A DNA stretch of 64,000 nt from Neorhizobium huautlense (GTDB taxonomy: Bacteria > Pseudomonadota > Alphaproteobacteria > Rhizobiales > Rhizobiaceae). The stretch lies in contig NZ_JAUSRF010000001.1 in the NCBI RefSeq assembly GCF_030811685.1, positions 434,001 through 498,000 of the forward strand. Reading direction: 5' to 3'. The notes under the pieces were generated by a model, which ran no database searches, had not been told where the DNA came from, and saw only the letters and a list, made by a program, of their open reading frames with translations. Position numbers and translations under genes: made by a program. Shown here piece after piece: positions 43,896-53,337 of this stretch. Every line of letters starts with the position of its first letter. The first letter of the stretch is position 1.

Positions 43896-44837
43896 GTGGA
43901 TCAGCTATCGGCAATGCGTGTTTTCGTCCGGGTCGTCGAGACCGGCAATTTTACAAGGGCGGCGACCGCGCTCGACATGCCGAAAACGACGGTGACCAAT
44001 ATGGTCCAGTCGCTGGAAGCGCATCTGCGCACCACGCTGCTCAATCGTACCACCCGGCGTGTGATGGTGACAACCGATGGCGCGCTTTATTACGAGCGGG
44101 CGATCCAGATCCTCTCCGAAATCGACGAACTCGATGGCTCGATGTCGAATTCGCAGGCACAGCCATCCGGGCGCCTGCGTGTGGAGATGGCCGGTGCCTT
44201 TGCCGATCTGGTGGTCATCCCCAACCTTTGTGATTTCTACAAACGTTATCCGCAGATCCAGCTGGATATCGGTGTCGGCGATCGCCTTGTCGATTATATC
44301 GCCGAAAACGTCGACTGCGCCCTGCGCGGTGGCACGCCGACCGACCAGTCGCTGATTGCCCGCAAGGTGGGCGAACTGAAGCTGCGCACCTTCGCCGCGC
44401 CTTTCTATCTCGAAAATTTCGGTGAACCGACAAACCCCCGAGAACTGGAAGACAAGCATTTTTCCGTTGGTTATCTCAATGCGACACTCGGCCGTGTGCT
44501 GAGCATGGAGTTCTGCCGTGGAGATGAGGTGGTCGAGATCAATCCGCGCTATATCGTGTCGGTCAATGACGCGCGTTCCTATCTCAACGCAATGATTTCA
44601 GGCATCGGCATCGGCCAGTCGCTGGGCTTCATGGTCAATGATGCGATCGAACGCGGCGATCTGGTCGAGATCATGACCGACTGGGATTGTGAGACACTGC
44701 CGCTTTACATCGTCTATCCGCAGACCCGCCATCTCAGCAACAAGGTGCGGGTCTTTGTCGACTGGCTGGCCAAGTTGGTGCAGGGCCTGAAGGATGGCGA
44801 TCAGATGCCGCAACCCCTGTTGAAAAAGGCGGGATGA
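43896..44837 (+). CDS. LysR-family transcriptional regulator
   Basis: 313 aa. The N-terminal winged helix-turn-helix is MDQLSAMRVFVRVVETGNFTRAATALDMPKTTVTNMVQSLEAHL, and a periplasmic-binding-like effector domain follows (GRLRVEMAGAFADLVVIPNL, IGIGQSLGFMV). It starts with GTG at 43896, preceded by CCGGAGGA. Placed divergently from the inactive hydrolase-fold gene, it probably controls that gene. It could also act on the efflux genes beyond, but this cannot be seen from the sequence. Confidence 0.9.
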   Translation: MDQLSAMRVFVRVVETGNFTRAATALDMPKTTVTNMVQSLEAHLRTTLLNRTTRRVMVTTDGALYYERAIQILSEIDELDGSMSNSQAQPSGRLRVEMAGAFADLVVIPNLCDFYKRYPQIQLDIGVGDRLVDYIAENVDCALRGGTPTDQSLIARKVGELKLRTFAAPFYLENFGEPTNPRELEDKHFSVGYLNATLGRVLSMEFCRGDEVVEINPRYIVSVNDARSYLNAMISGIGIGQSLGFMVNDAIERGDLVEIMTDWDCETLPLYIVYPQTRHLSNKVRVFVDWLAKLVQGLKDGDQMPQPLLKKAG

Positions 44838-44845
44838 TCCGCCTT
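44822..44845 (-). terminator. Terminator of the metallophore/RND operon
   Basis: On the minus strand AAGGCGG pairs with CCGCCTT (44839-44845 with 44826-44832) around a 6-nt loop, followed by a run of T (complement of 44823-44827). It lies 27 nt after the RND stop and overlaps the last codons of the convergent LysR gene. Confidence 0.65.
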
Positions 44846-44871
44846 CTCTCGAAATACGCTCGCCGCCTAGT

Positions 44872-47800
44872 TTATTCGGCAGCCGATGGGGATTGCCGGT
44901 TCCGGTCACGTCCCTGAACGACTGCCGCCAGCCTGTCGTTTTGTCTTTCCATCCGGGCGATGCGTTCTTCCAAGGCGGCAAGCCCTGCCGCCTGCTCGCG
45001 CGTCGCGCGGCTGAGCGCCTCTTCCGACATCGGTTGTTCTTCCTCGTCCTTTTTTCCGACCAAACGGCCGAACAGTCGGGCCAGAAGACGCGAGAGGTCG
45101 TCCATGATCAGGAAGAAGGCAGGCACGACGAGAAGCGACAGCACGGTCGAGACGATGATGCCGCCGATCACCGCAATCGCCATCGGCGCGCGGAACGAGC
45201 CGCCTTCGCCGACGCCCATTGCGGATGGCAGCATGCCGGCCGACATGGCGATTGAGGTCATGATGATCGGGCGCGCGCGCTTGCGGCCGGCCTCCACCAT
45301 GGCATCGACACGGTTCATGCCGGCATGTTTCATCTCAATGGCGAAATCGACCAGCAGGATGGCGTTTTTGGTGACGATACCCATCAGCATGAGAATGCCG
45401 ATGAGGACCGGCATGGACAGCGCGTTCTGGGTGATGATCAAAGCCACCGCCACGCCGCCGATGGCCAGCGGCAGCGAGAACAGGATGGTGAAAGGCTGGA
45501 TGACGTCCTTGAACAGCAGGATCAGTACGACAAGCACCAACAGCAGCCCGAGCAGCATCGCATTGCCGAAACCCGCCTGCATCTCCGCTTGAACCTTGGC
45601 GTCACCGCTCTCCACCAGACGCACACCTTCCGGCAGGGTGGTTTCATCGACGATGCGCTTGAACTCGGCCGTCGAGGTTTCGAGCGCCGTGCCTTGTGGC
45701 ACGTCGGAGCCGATCGAAACGACGCGGTTGCGATCGTACCTTTTGATCGAGCTTGGCCCTTCCGCATAATCGATATCGGCAACACTTGAGAGCGGCACCG
45801 CGGTGCCGGATGCGGTTTTCACCTTGAGAGTTTTAAGACGACCAAGGTCACGCCGCGTGTCGAGCGAGGTCTGGACGCGAATGGGAATCTGACGGCCATC
45901 CAGCGAGATTTTTGTCAGGGCCGCATCGATATCGCCGATCGTGGCGACACGAACCGTCTGGGCGATCTGCTGTGGCGTGACGCCGAGACGGGCGGCTTCG
46001 TCCTTGCGCGGACGGATCTGCAGTTCGGGGCGGGGCAGGGCGCCTTCGGACGACACGTTGACGAGAATAGGCGAGGCCCGAAGGTTGTTTTCCAGCAGAG
46101 CCGCCGCTTCATCGAGCCTGTCATTGTCATTCGAGAGAAAGTTGAAGGCCAGTTCGCGCTCGGCGCGGTCATTCACTTTCGATATACGCACATCCGGAAT
46201 GCTGCGCAGTTTTTCAAACAGTTCCTTTTCGATATCCCATTGTGGTCTGGTGCGGCCATGATCCGTCACCTTCGGCAGGTACGGACCGATCAGCGGAATA
46301 TTGCCAAAACCCTTGTTGACGATGGTTTTCCAAAGCGAGTGATCCATGTTGCCCAGGATGACGTTAATGGTCGCACGGCGCAGTTCCATGTCGCCCTTGG
46401 GAGAAGCTCCGCCGAGCACGAACACGCTGTCTATGCCGTCGATCGCCCGGATGGTCTTGAAAATGTCTGTGGTGGTCAGGTCGGTTTCATCGAGCGTGGC
46501 GCTGGGTGGAAGTTCGACGGAGAGCACGACACGCGAGGAATCTTCCGGCGGCATGAAACTGCCGGGCACCTGGGACAGCAGCGCCATCGATGCGATCAGG
46601 AAACCGATAGCTCCCAGCAGCGTCGCATAACGCCAGTACCATTTGTGGGTGGTGCCGGAGACGACCTTGGAATAGGCGCGCATCAGCCTTCCATCATTGT
46701 CCTGATGGTCGTCCATCGCGTCTTCCGCCCGCATCAGATAGGCGGCCATCAGCGGCGTGATGAGGCGCGCTACCAGCAACGAGAAGAATACGGAAAATGC
46801 GACGGTGAGGCCGAACTGGATAAAATACTGGCCCGGAATGCCCGGCATGAACGAGACCGGCACGAAGACGGCGATGATGGTAAAGCTGGTGGCGATGACG
46901 GCGAGACCGATTTCATCGGCTGCTTCAAGTGCCGCGCGGTACGGCGTCTTGCCCATCTTGATATGGCGGGCGATGTTTTCCACCTCGACGATCGCATCGT
47001 CGACCAAGATGCCGGTCGCAAGCGTCAGTGCCAGAAAACTGACGAGATTGAGCGAAAAGCCCATCACGTCCATGATCCAGAAGGTGGGCACGGCCGACAG
47101 CGGCAGGGCGACGGCGGCGATCAGCGTGGCGCGCCAGTTGCGCAGAAACAGGAAGACGACGATGACGGCAAGGATGGATCCTTCCACCAGCGTGTGCAGC
47201 GCGGATTCGTAATTGCCATAGGTGAAATAGACGCTGTCATCGACCATCTGGATGGCGACATCGGGATGTGCTGATCGCACCTGATCGAGGCTCTCCGCCA
47301 CCGTTTCGGCAACCGAGACCTCGCTTGCACCCTTGGCGCGGAAGACTGCGAAGGTAACGGCGGGATTGCCGTTGAAGCGCGAGAAGGATTTTTGCTCCGC
47401 ATAGGTGTCGGTGACACGGCCGAGCTGCGACAGCTTGACGAAATTGCCGGTGGGCAGCGTGATCGTGGTGTTGGAAAGTTCCGCCACATCACGGGCGTCA
47501 CCCAGCGTGCGAATGGCCTGTTCGTTGCCGCCGATCTGGCCGCGACCGGAGCCAAGATCGACATTGGTGCCGCGCAGCTGCTCGTTCACTTCCGCCGCGG
47601 TAATGCCATAGGCATCGAGCCTGCCGGGTTCGAGCATGACCTGCACTTCGCGGTCCGAGCCGCCATAACGGTCGATACGGCCGACACCGGCCTGTCCCTG
47701 AAGCGCACGTTTGACCGTGTCATCAACGAACCACGACAGTTCTTCCAGCGTCATGTTGGGGGAGGAGACGGCAAAGGTCTGGATGGCCTGGCCTTCGACA

Positions 47801-48195
47801 TCGACCTTGGTGACGACCGGTTCCTCGACATCGGCGGGCAGATCGCTGCGGATGCGGTCGATGGCGTCCTTGGTGTCCTGAACCGCCTCGGCCGTGGGTT
47901 TTTCGAACCTGAAGAGAATATTGGTGGTCGATTGCCCGTCCACGATGGTGGAGTGGATCTCGTCTATGCCGCTGATCGCCGCAACCGCGTCTTCGACCTC
48001 CTTGGTCACCTGCATTTCCAGTTCGGCAGGCGACGCACCGCTTTGCAGCACGGTGATCGAAACGACCGGCACATCCACATTCGGAAAACGGGTGATCGGC
48101 AGGGAATAAAACGACTGAATGCCGACGAACATCAAGAGCACGAAACCGAGGATCGGCGCGATCGGATTGCGGATCGACCAGGCGGAAAAGTTCAT
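44872..48195 (-). CDS. RND-family transporter in the metallophore operon (probable exporter)
   Basis: 1107 aa inner-membrane RND pump with 12 helices. MNFSAWSIRNPIAPILGFVLL, FPNVDVPVVSITVLQSGASP, the TM4 aspartates in TLATGILVDDAIVEVENIARH and the lysine in LMGIVTKNAILLVDFA are family hallmarks. A 65-residue charged, coiled-coil-like C-terminal tail (EEEQPMSEEALSRATREQAA and on) extends beyond the usual end. The start is 11 nt after the membrane-fusion gene, so it is part of the NRPS operon. By context it most likely exports the finished metallophore; the outer-membrane partner must be encoded elsewhere. Confidence 0.92.
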   Translation of the reverse strand: MNFSAWSIRNPIAPILGFVLLMFVGIQSFYSLPITRFPNVDVPVVSITVLQSGASPAELEMQVTKEVEDAVAAISGIDEIHSTIVDGQSTTNILFRFEKPTAEAVQDTKDAIDRIRSDLPADVEEPVVTKVDVEGQAIQTFAVSSPNMTLEELSWFVDDTVKRALQGQAGVGRIDRYGGSDREVQVMLEPGRLDAYGITAAEVNEQLRGTNVDLGSGRGQIGGNEQAIRTLGDARDVAELSNTTITLPTGNFVKLSQLGRVTDTYAEQKSFSRFNGNPAVTFAVFRAKGASEVSVAETVAESLDQVRSAHPDVAIQMVDDSVYFTYGNYESALHTLVEGSILAVIVVFLFLRNWRATLIAAVALPLSAVPTFWIMDVMGFSLNLVSFLALTLATGILVDDAIVEVENIARHIKMGKTPYRAALEAADEIGLAVIATSFTIIAVFVPVSFMPGIPGQYFIQFGLTVAFSVFFSLLVARLITPLMAAYLMRAEDAMDDHQDNDGRLMRAYSKVVSGTTHKWYWRYATLLGAIGFLIASMALLSQVPGSFMPPEDSSRVVLSVELPPSATLDETDLTTTDIFKTIRAIDGIDSVFVLGGASPKGDMELRRATINVILGNMDHSLWKTIVNKGFGNIPLIGPYLPKVTDHGRTRPQWDIEKELFEKLRSIPDVRISKVNDRAERELAFNFLSNDNDRLDEAAALLENNLRASPILVNVSSEGALPRPELQIRPRKDEAARLGVTPQQIAQTVRVATIGDIDAALTKISLDGRQIPIRVQTSLDTRRDLGRLKTLKVKTASGTAVPLSSVADIDYAEGPSSIKRYDRNRVVSIGSDVPQGTALETSTAEFKRIVDETTLPEGVRLVESGDAKVQAEMQAGFGNAMLLGLLLVLVVLILLFKDVIQPFTILFSLPLAIGGVAVALIITQNALSMPVLIGILMLMGIVTKNAILLVDFAIEMKHAGMNRVDAMVEAGRKRARPIIMTSIAMSAGMLPSAMGVGEGGSFRAPMAIAVIGGIIVSTVLSLLVVPAFFLIMDDLSRLLARLFGRLVGKKDEEEQPMSEEALSRATREQAAGLAALEERIARMERQNDRLAAVVQGRDRNRQSPSAAE

Positions 48196-48206
48196 GGAGA
48201 AAACCT

Positions 48207-49427
48207 TCAGTTCGTGGCCGTCATCGATGACGATTGCGCCTGTTGGGACGCCGTCACGGGTGTGATGCGGTCATCATCGCGCACGAAGGCTCCGGCCTTC
48301 GCGACGACGCTTTCGCCAGCGACAAGACCGCTGACGATCTCGACAAAACCGGAATCCTGAATGCCGGTCTCGACCGGCACCTGTTGCACGACATCACCAT
48401 CGGCAGTCTGTACGACTTTGCGGACTGTCGGCCCATCGCGGCCGATGGTCACCGCCGATTGCGGCAGCGTCAGCGTCTTGACCTCGGAAACGATGATCTC
48501 GGCACCAGCGAACATGCCGGAACGGGCCACACTTTTAGCATCGACAATGATATGCACGGCACCGAGACGGGTTGCGGCATCGATGGTCGGGGATACGAGG
48601 CGAACGACACCTTCAATGCCTTGGCGATTGCCGGCCACGCGGATGTTTGCCTTCTGGTCCCGCCTGATCTTGCTGATTTCGGCCTCAGCTATGTCCGCGA
48701 CCAGTTCGATGGCGCCATCGCGGATGATATTGAACAGCGGTTCGCCGCTGCCAGCGGCAACCGCGCCGACTTTGGCATTCTTTACCGAAACGATACCCGA
48801 AACCGGTGATCGCACTTCGGTGCGCCTGAGTTGCAGATCGACATCGGCCAATTGGGCATCAACGACGCGGATATCGGCCTCCGCCACTTCCACGGCTTGT
48901 GCCGCTGCCTTCAGCTTGGCATCGGCCACATCGGCCTGCGCTGTGGCCTGTTCCATCTGCGAGACGGAACTGGTGCCGCTCTGCCCGAGCCGTTTGGTGC
49001 GATCGCGTTGGCGGATCGCATCGTCGTAACTCGCCTGCGCCTCCACCACCTGTGCCCGTGCCTGTGCGAGCGCTGCCACCGCTTTTGCTTTGTTGGCCCG
49101 GTACTGGCTTTGCTGCAAAACCAGCGCATCGCTGTCGAGCACGGCCAACACGCTGCCCGCCTCGATCCGGTCGCCGATCTCGGAATGAAGCGCCTTGATC
49201 GGCAAGCCATCGACCAGCGGCTGGACAAAAACCTCATTGAGCGGGCGGATGGTGCCGCTCGCCAGAACCCGATCCGTCATGGCACGCTCAGAAACCTCGG
49301 TGATCACGATGGCAGGCAGTTTTGCTGATGCGACGGCCGGCTGTTCCTGTGCCATTGCCGGCGTGATCACGTTCGTTGCCGCCATGACGATGGCCAGCGC
49401 TGCGGGATGGATGAAACCGTGGCTCAT
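48207..49427 (-). CDS. RND membrane-fusion protein in the metallophore operon
   Basis: 406 aa. A signal peptide (LAIVMAATNVITPAMA-Q, cleaved near residue 26) leads into a periplasmic adaptor. Lipoyl halves are VFVQPLVDGLPIKALHSEIGDRIEAGSVLAVLD and LRRTEVRSPVSGIVSVKNAKVGAVAAG. Between them is a long helical hairpin rich in Ala, Gln and Asp. Its ATG overlaps the NRPS stop by 4 nt (ATGA), so its translation is tied to the biosynthetic genes. It should couple the RND pump to an outer-membrane channel. Confidence 0.92.
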   Translation of the reverse strand: MSHGFIHPAALAIVMAATNVITPAMAQEQPAVASAKLPAIVITEVSERAMTDRVLASGTIRPLNEVFVQPLVDGLPIKALHSEIGDRIEAGSVLAVLDSDALVLQQSQYRANKAKAVAALAQARAQVVEAQASYDDAIRQRDRTKRLGQSGTSSVSQMEQATAQADVADAKLKAAAQAVEVAEADIRVVDAQLADVDLQLRRTEVRSPVSGIVSVKNAKVGAVAAGSGEPLFNIIRDGAIELVADIAEAEISKIRRDQKANIRVAGNRQGIEGVVRLVSPTIDAATRLGAVHIIVDAKSVARSGMFAGAEIIVSEVKTLTLPQSAVTIGRDGPTVRKVVQTADGDVVQQVPVETGIQDSGFVEIVSGLVAGESVVAKAGAFVRDDDRITPVTASQQAQSSSMTATN

Positions 49428-52400
49428 CGTCCGTCTCCTTCATATGCGCGCGCCCGCTCGCGGAACCGGCGGATGCGTGTCGGCGCAGGGCTTGTTGCTG
49501 GTGGTGCATCCGACATGCCATCTGCAGCCAGAAACGCAGCCTGTCCGGCAATCGTCGGGTGTTCGAAAACGCGGATGACCGAGACCGGACGGTCGAATGC
49601 CTGGGAAAGCCTGCCGGCCAGCCGCGTTGCCAGAAGCGAATTGCCGCCGGCCTGGAAGAAGCTGGTGACAGTGGATTCGATCGGGTGATCCAGCAGATCC
49701 TGCCAGATTGTTCGGATGCGGCTTTCCACTTCGGATACTGGCTGCGCCGGCTTGTCGTCGCTCGGTAATGCCAGTTCCTGCGCGCGTCTTTCCAGCGCCT
49801 TGCGATCGACCTTGCCATTGATGGAAAGCGGCAGATGGTCGAGCACTTCGAACGTGGTGGGGATCATCGCTGCGGCAAGTTTTTGGCCGAGCACACGGCG
49901 TAGCGCCGCTTCGTCGTATCCGCCGTTTTCGTGGCATGCGAGGAAGGCAACCAGCCGGTTGCCCTTGCCGGCCATGCCGCTGGCAACGACACTCACCTGC
50001 CGGATCGTTTTGTCGTCGGCGATGGCCGTTTCGATTTCGCCCAGTTCGATACGCAGGCCGTTGACCTTGACCTGACCATCGCGGCGGCCGAGGAATTCGA
50101 CAAAGCCATCGGGGTGCCAGCGGCCGAAATCGCCGGTGCGATAGAGCCTTTCGCCCGTGGTCGGATGCGTGAGAAAACGCTCCGCCGTCTTTTGGGGGGC
50201 GCGCCAGTAGCCGTCTGCGAGACCGATGCCGCCGATGAAAATTTCGCCGATGGCGTGATCGGGGCGTTCTGCAAAATTTTCATCGAGCACATGGATGGTC
50301 TGGTTGGCGAGCGCGCGACCGTAGGGAATGCTCGTCCAGCTAGTATCGATTTGATCGACCTCATGGGCAATCGACCAGATGGCCGCTTCGGTAGCGCCGC
50401 CGAGCGATACCAGTTTTGGCGCGTATTCGAGAGCGATCAGCGATCGGCACAAGGGCAAAGGCAGCCAGTCTCCGCTCAGCATCACCAGCCGCAGCTGCGA
50501 GAGTGCCGCGATACGACGGCGATCGGTCAGCCGATCATGAAACAGCTGCATCAGTGCCGGCGCGCTGTTCCACAGTGTCACGCCGTGGTTTTCAATCAGA
50601 TCCAGCCAGATGTCCGGGTCCGGCGCGATGGCGACAGGCGGAACGACCACCGTGCCGCCCGCCGCCAGCAGGCCAAAAATGTCGTAGACGGAGAGGTCGA
50701 AACTCAGGGACGACACCATCAGGCAACGGTCAGCGGGTCCGATGCCAAAACGCGCATTGATGTCGAGGATGGTGTTGAGTGCGGCGCCGTGGCGAATGGC
50801 AACGCCCTTCGGCTTTCCGGTCGAGCCGGAGGTGAAGATGATATAGGCGAGATCGTTTTCACCGACCTGCGGCAAGGAGGTGGAAATGTCCGTTTCCGTG
50901 ATCTCGTCGAAAATATCGTCGTCGACGCCGATGACCTTGCGCGCAAAAATCGGCTCGGCCGTGTTGCCCGGCAGGGCCAGAAGCAGTTCGCTGCCGCTTT
51001 CCTCCAGCAGTGTTTTTATGCGCCCGTCCGGCAAGGCCGGATCGATGGGGAGATAGGCAAAACCCGCTTTCAGAATGGCGAGAACGGCGACCACCTGCTG
51101 CCAGCCTTTTGGCAGAAGCACGCTAACCGGCAGGCTGCGATCCGTCTGGCAGGCGGCGATCCACTGGGCAAGGCGTGTGCTGGCGCGGTCGATCCCGGCA
51201 TAGGTCCAGCTTTTGCCATCGGCAATGACGGCAATCGCATCTGGGCGTTCCAAAACCTGCTGTTGGAACGGTTCATGCAGGGCTGCGGCTTTTGTCGGCG
51301 CCTGCCATGTCGTGTCGTTGGCGTCTGCGCGCCTGTTGGCCTGAACGGCGGGCAATGTCGCGTGCGTGGCCACGTCCCAGGCGGATGGTTGGTTTGCCAG
51401 TTTTCGCAGTAATTCCAGATGCATGTCGGCCAGCTCGGCGATCAGGCCGGGCGCATAGGCTGCCTCGACATGGTCCCAGTTCAGCACCAGTTTTCCGCCG
51501 TGATCCAGCGCCTGATGGTCGAGCAGGGTCTGCGGCGTCTGCACGGCGGCGCGGGTGATCTCTCCGAAACCGGAAAAGGCATCGAGATAACTGCGACCGG
51601 TGCCGAGCGCGCTGGTGAAGACATAAGGCATGATCGCGCGGTTATGCAGGCCATGAACGCCGGCAACCATGCCCAGCACCTCGACGCCACTCACGGCGCT
51701 GTGGTCGAGATCGCGCCATAACTGTGCCTGCACCTGCTGGGCGAAGTTCAGGAACGCCGGTGCGGACACGCCATTGGTTTCCACCAGTGTCAGCGAGGTG
51801 AAGTCGCCGATGACATTGTCGCTCGCCGGTCCCATCGGTCGGTTGAAAAGCGTCGTCGTCAGCGAAAAATGGCTGTTTTCGCTCCAGAACGACAGGATAC
51901 GGGCATAGGCGGCCAGAAGCACGGCGGAGGCCGTCAGCCCGCGCTCGCGGATGGCATTCTGCAGGTTTTGCCAGTCGTCACGATCAAGCACGGTCTGCAG
52001 GCGGGCAAAGCGCGGCGGGGTCAAGGCCTCCAGCGGGCGGATGAGTGGCAGGGCAGGGCCTAACGGCATCGAGGTGACGCGCTTGCGCCAGTAACGTCGA
52101 GCCTCTTCTGTCGCTTCCGAACGCGCACGCGCCTCAAGGGCCGTGACATGATCCCGGAACCGCGCCGTCGGGGCAGGAATGGTTGCGGTCGGATCGCTGT
52201 AACGTTTCCACCATTCTCCCAGCCAGATTTCCAGCGATTTCAGGTCGAAGACGAGAATATCGAAACTCAGATGCAGAATATGGGTGCGCTCGGAAACCCG
52301 GCTGGCATGGACCCGGTAGAGCGGCCAGCAATCGGCCGGCAGCACCTGCTGTTCCATCTCGTCGCGAATGGCCTGCAGAGCCTTTTCTCGCCCGGTCTCG

Positions 52401-52981
52401 TCATCTGCGCTGAAATCCGCGTGGTCGATGCGGAAACGCGGCACGTCGTCGAGCACGCGCTGCATGCCATCCGCGCCGATGACCGCGCGCAACATCGGAT
52501 GGGCGGCAATCGTAGCGTTCAGCGCATCTTCCAGCCGGTCTATATCGAGATCGTCGCAGCGTGCTTCGATATAACCATGCGCGGCCGTGCCGCCGAGTTC
52601 GAAATGGGTTTCGCGGCCCAGCCAATAGGCGCGCTGGATATCGGTGAGCGGAAAGCCGGCCTCTTCCGTTTCCTGCTTCGCGACGGTCGTGTCGTTTTCA
52701 GTCTGGCGCTGCGGGCGGCTCTCCATGACAAGCGCCGTCCACGCATCGACGGTCGGTTCGGCGATCAGCGCACTCAAGGGCACGGTCGCGCCATCTGCTG
52801 CAAACGCCGCCTGCAGGCGCATGAGCGCGATCGAGGCAAGGCCAAGTTCGATGAGGTTTTCGTCGCGGCCGAATTCATCCGGTTCGGCACCGATTTCCGC
52901 CGCCACCATCGCATGAATGCGCGTGGCTGTCGCATCGCGCGCCTCGGCAAGGTCGTGTCCGGTCCGTGCAGGCTCTGCCAT
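49424..52981 (-). CDS. Nonribosomal peptide synthetase, ArCP-Cy-A-PCP (loads salicylate, first cysteine module)
   Basis: 1185 aa from ATG 52981. Residues ~15-85 form an aryl carrier protein with the pantetheine serine in LGLASIALMRL (S50). A heterocyclisation domain (~110-540) has the DxxxxDxxS motif D241-D246-S249 in FDILVFDLKS. The adenylation domain (~570-1010) has FTSGSTGKPKG, YRTGDFGRW and NGKVDRKAL, and a specificity code I read as DLYNMSLIWK, the cysteine type. The C-terminal PCP has AGGNSLLATRL. No epimerase or methyltransferase is inserted in the A domain and no thioesterase follows. Like PchE and HMWP2 it should make a hydroxyphenyl-thiazoline. It starts 2 nt after the pchB stop. 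Confidence 0.93.
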   Translation of the reverse strand: MAEPARTGHDLAEARDATATRIHAMVAAEIGAEPDEFGRDENLIELGLASIALMRLQAAFAADGATVPLSALIAEPTVDAWTALVMESRPQRQTENDTTVAKQETEEAGFPLTDIQRAYWLGRETHFELGGTAAHGYIEARCDDLDIDRLEDALNATIAAHPMLRAVIGADGMQRVLDDVPRFRIDHADFSADDETGREKALQAIRDEMEQQVLPADCWPLYRVHASRVSERTHILHLSFDILVFDLKSLEIWLGEWWKRYSDPTATIPAPTARFRDHVTALEARARSEATEEARRYWRKRVTSMPLGPALPLIRPLEALTPPRFARLQTVLDRDDWQNLQNAIRERGLTASAVLLAAYARILSFWSENSHFSLTTTLFNRPMGPASDNVIGDFTSLTLVETNGVSAPAFLNFAQQVQAQLWRDLDHSAVSGVEVLGMVAGVHGLHNRAIMPYVFTSALGTGRSYLDAFSGFGEITRAAVQTPQTLLDHQALDHGGKLVLNWDHVEAAYAPGLIAELADMHLELLRKLANQPSAWDVATHATLPAVQANRRADANDTTWQAPTKAAALHEPFQQQVLERPDAIAVIADGKSWTYAGIDRASTRLAQWIAACQTDRSLPVSVLLPKGWQQVVAVLAILKAGFAYLPIDPALPDGRIKTLLEESGSELLLALPGNTAEPIFARKVIGVDDDIFDEITETDISTSLPQVGENDLAYIIFTSGSTGKPKGVAIRHGAALNTILDINARFGIGPADRCLMVSSLSFDLSVYDIFGLLAAGGTVVVPPVAIAPDPDIWLDLIENHGVTLWNSAPALMQLFHDRLTDRRRIAALSQLRLVMLSGDWLPLPLCRSLIALEYAPKLVSLGGATEAAIWSIAHEVDQIDTSWTSIPYGRALANQTIHVLDENFAERPDHAIGEIFIGGIGLADGYWRAPQKTAERFLTHPTTGERLYRTGDFGRWHPDGFVEFLGRRDGQVKVNGLRIELGEIETAIADDKTIRQVSVVASGMAGKGNRLVAFLACHENGGYDEAALRRVLGQKLAAAMIPTTFEVLDHLPLSINGKVDRKALERRAQELALPSDDKPAQPVSEVESRIRTIWQDLLDHPIESTVTSFFQAGGNSLLATRLAGRLSQAFDRPVSVIRVFEHPTIAGQAAFLAADGMSDAPPATSPAPTRIRRFRERARAYEGDGR

Positions 52982-52983
52982 TC

Positions 52984-53337
52984 TTATTCCACCTGCCCGC
53001 TGGTTTCGTGTTTTTCCTGCCAGAAGGCCACCTGCTGCTGGATGAACCACTGGATGATCTGGGCAAACAGCGGCACGACAAAATCAGGGGCGAGGCCGTT
53101 TTCCTCTGCCCATTTGTGCCGTTCCGGCAGCATGGCGGCGACCCGTTCGGGGGCGGGAATGGCGGCTGCATTCGGCTTGAAACGCGAGGCTTCCAGCACA
53201 TAACCCAGCCGCAGGCCGAGCATGTCCACCACCGCGTGATCGAGCGTGTCGATCGCCTGCCTTATATCGCCGAGATCCTGGCAATCCGCCGGCGTCAGCG
53301 CCTTTATTCCGAGTTGCTGGAGTGTGAGCATCATCAT
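52984..53337 (-). CDS. pchB: Isochorismate pyruvate lyase (salicylate-forming, PchB family)
   Basis: 117 aa, chorismate-mutase fold of the AroQ class. It converts isochorismate to salicylate and pyruvate. DIRQAIDTLD, ASRFKPNAAAIPAPERVAAM and LPERHKWAEENGL track Pseudomonas PchB closely, including the arginine and lysine that bind the substrate. It is slightly longer at both ends than PchB (101 aa). The start overlaps the salicylate-AMP ligase stop by 4 nt. Together with the isochorismate synthase two genes upstream it makes the salicylate starter. Confidence 0.93.
   Translation of the reverse strand: MMMLTLQQLGIKALTPADCQDLGDIRQAIDTLDHAVVDMLGLRLGYVLEASRFKPNAAAIPAPERVAAMLPERHKWAEENGLAPDFVVPLFAQIIQWFIQQQVAFWQEKHETSGQVE

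Noticed and set aside
52982..53050. Longer start for the ArCP NRPS
   Set aside because: Would overlap pchB by about 67 nt; ATG 52981 lies 2 nt after the pchB stop and just before the carrier domain.
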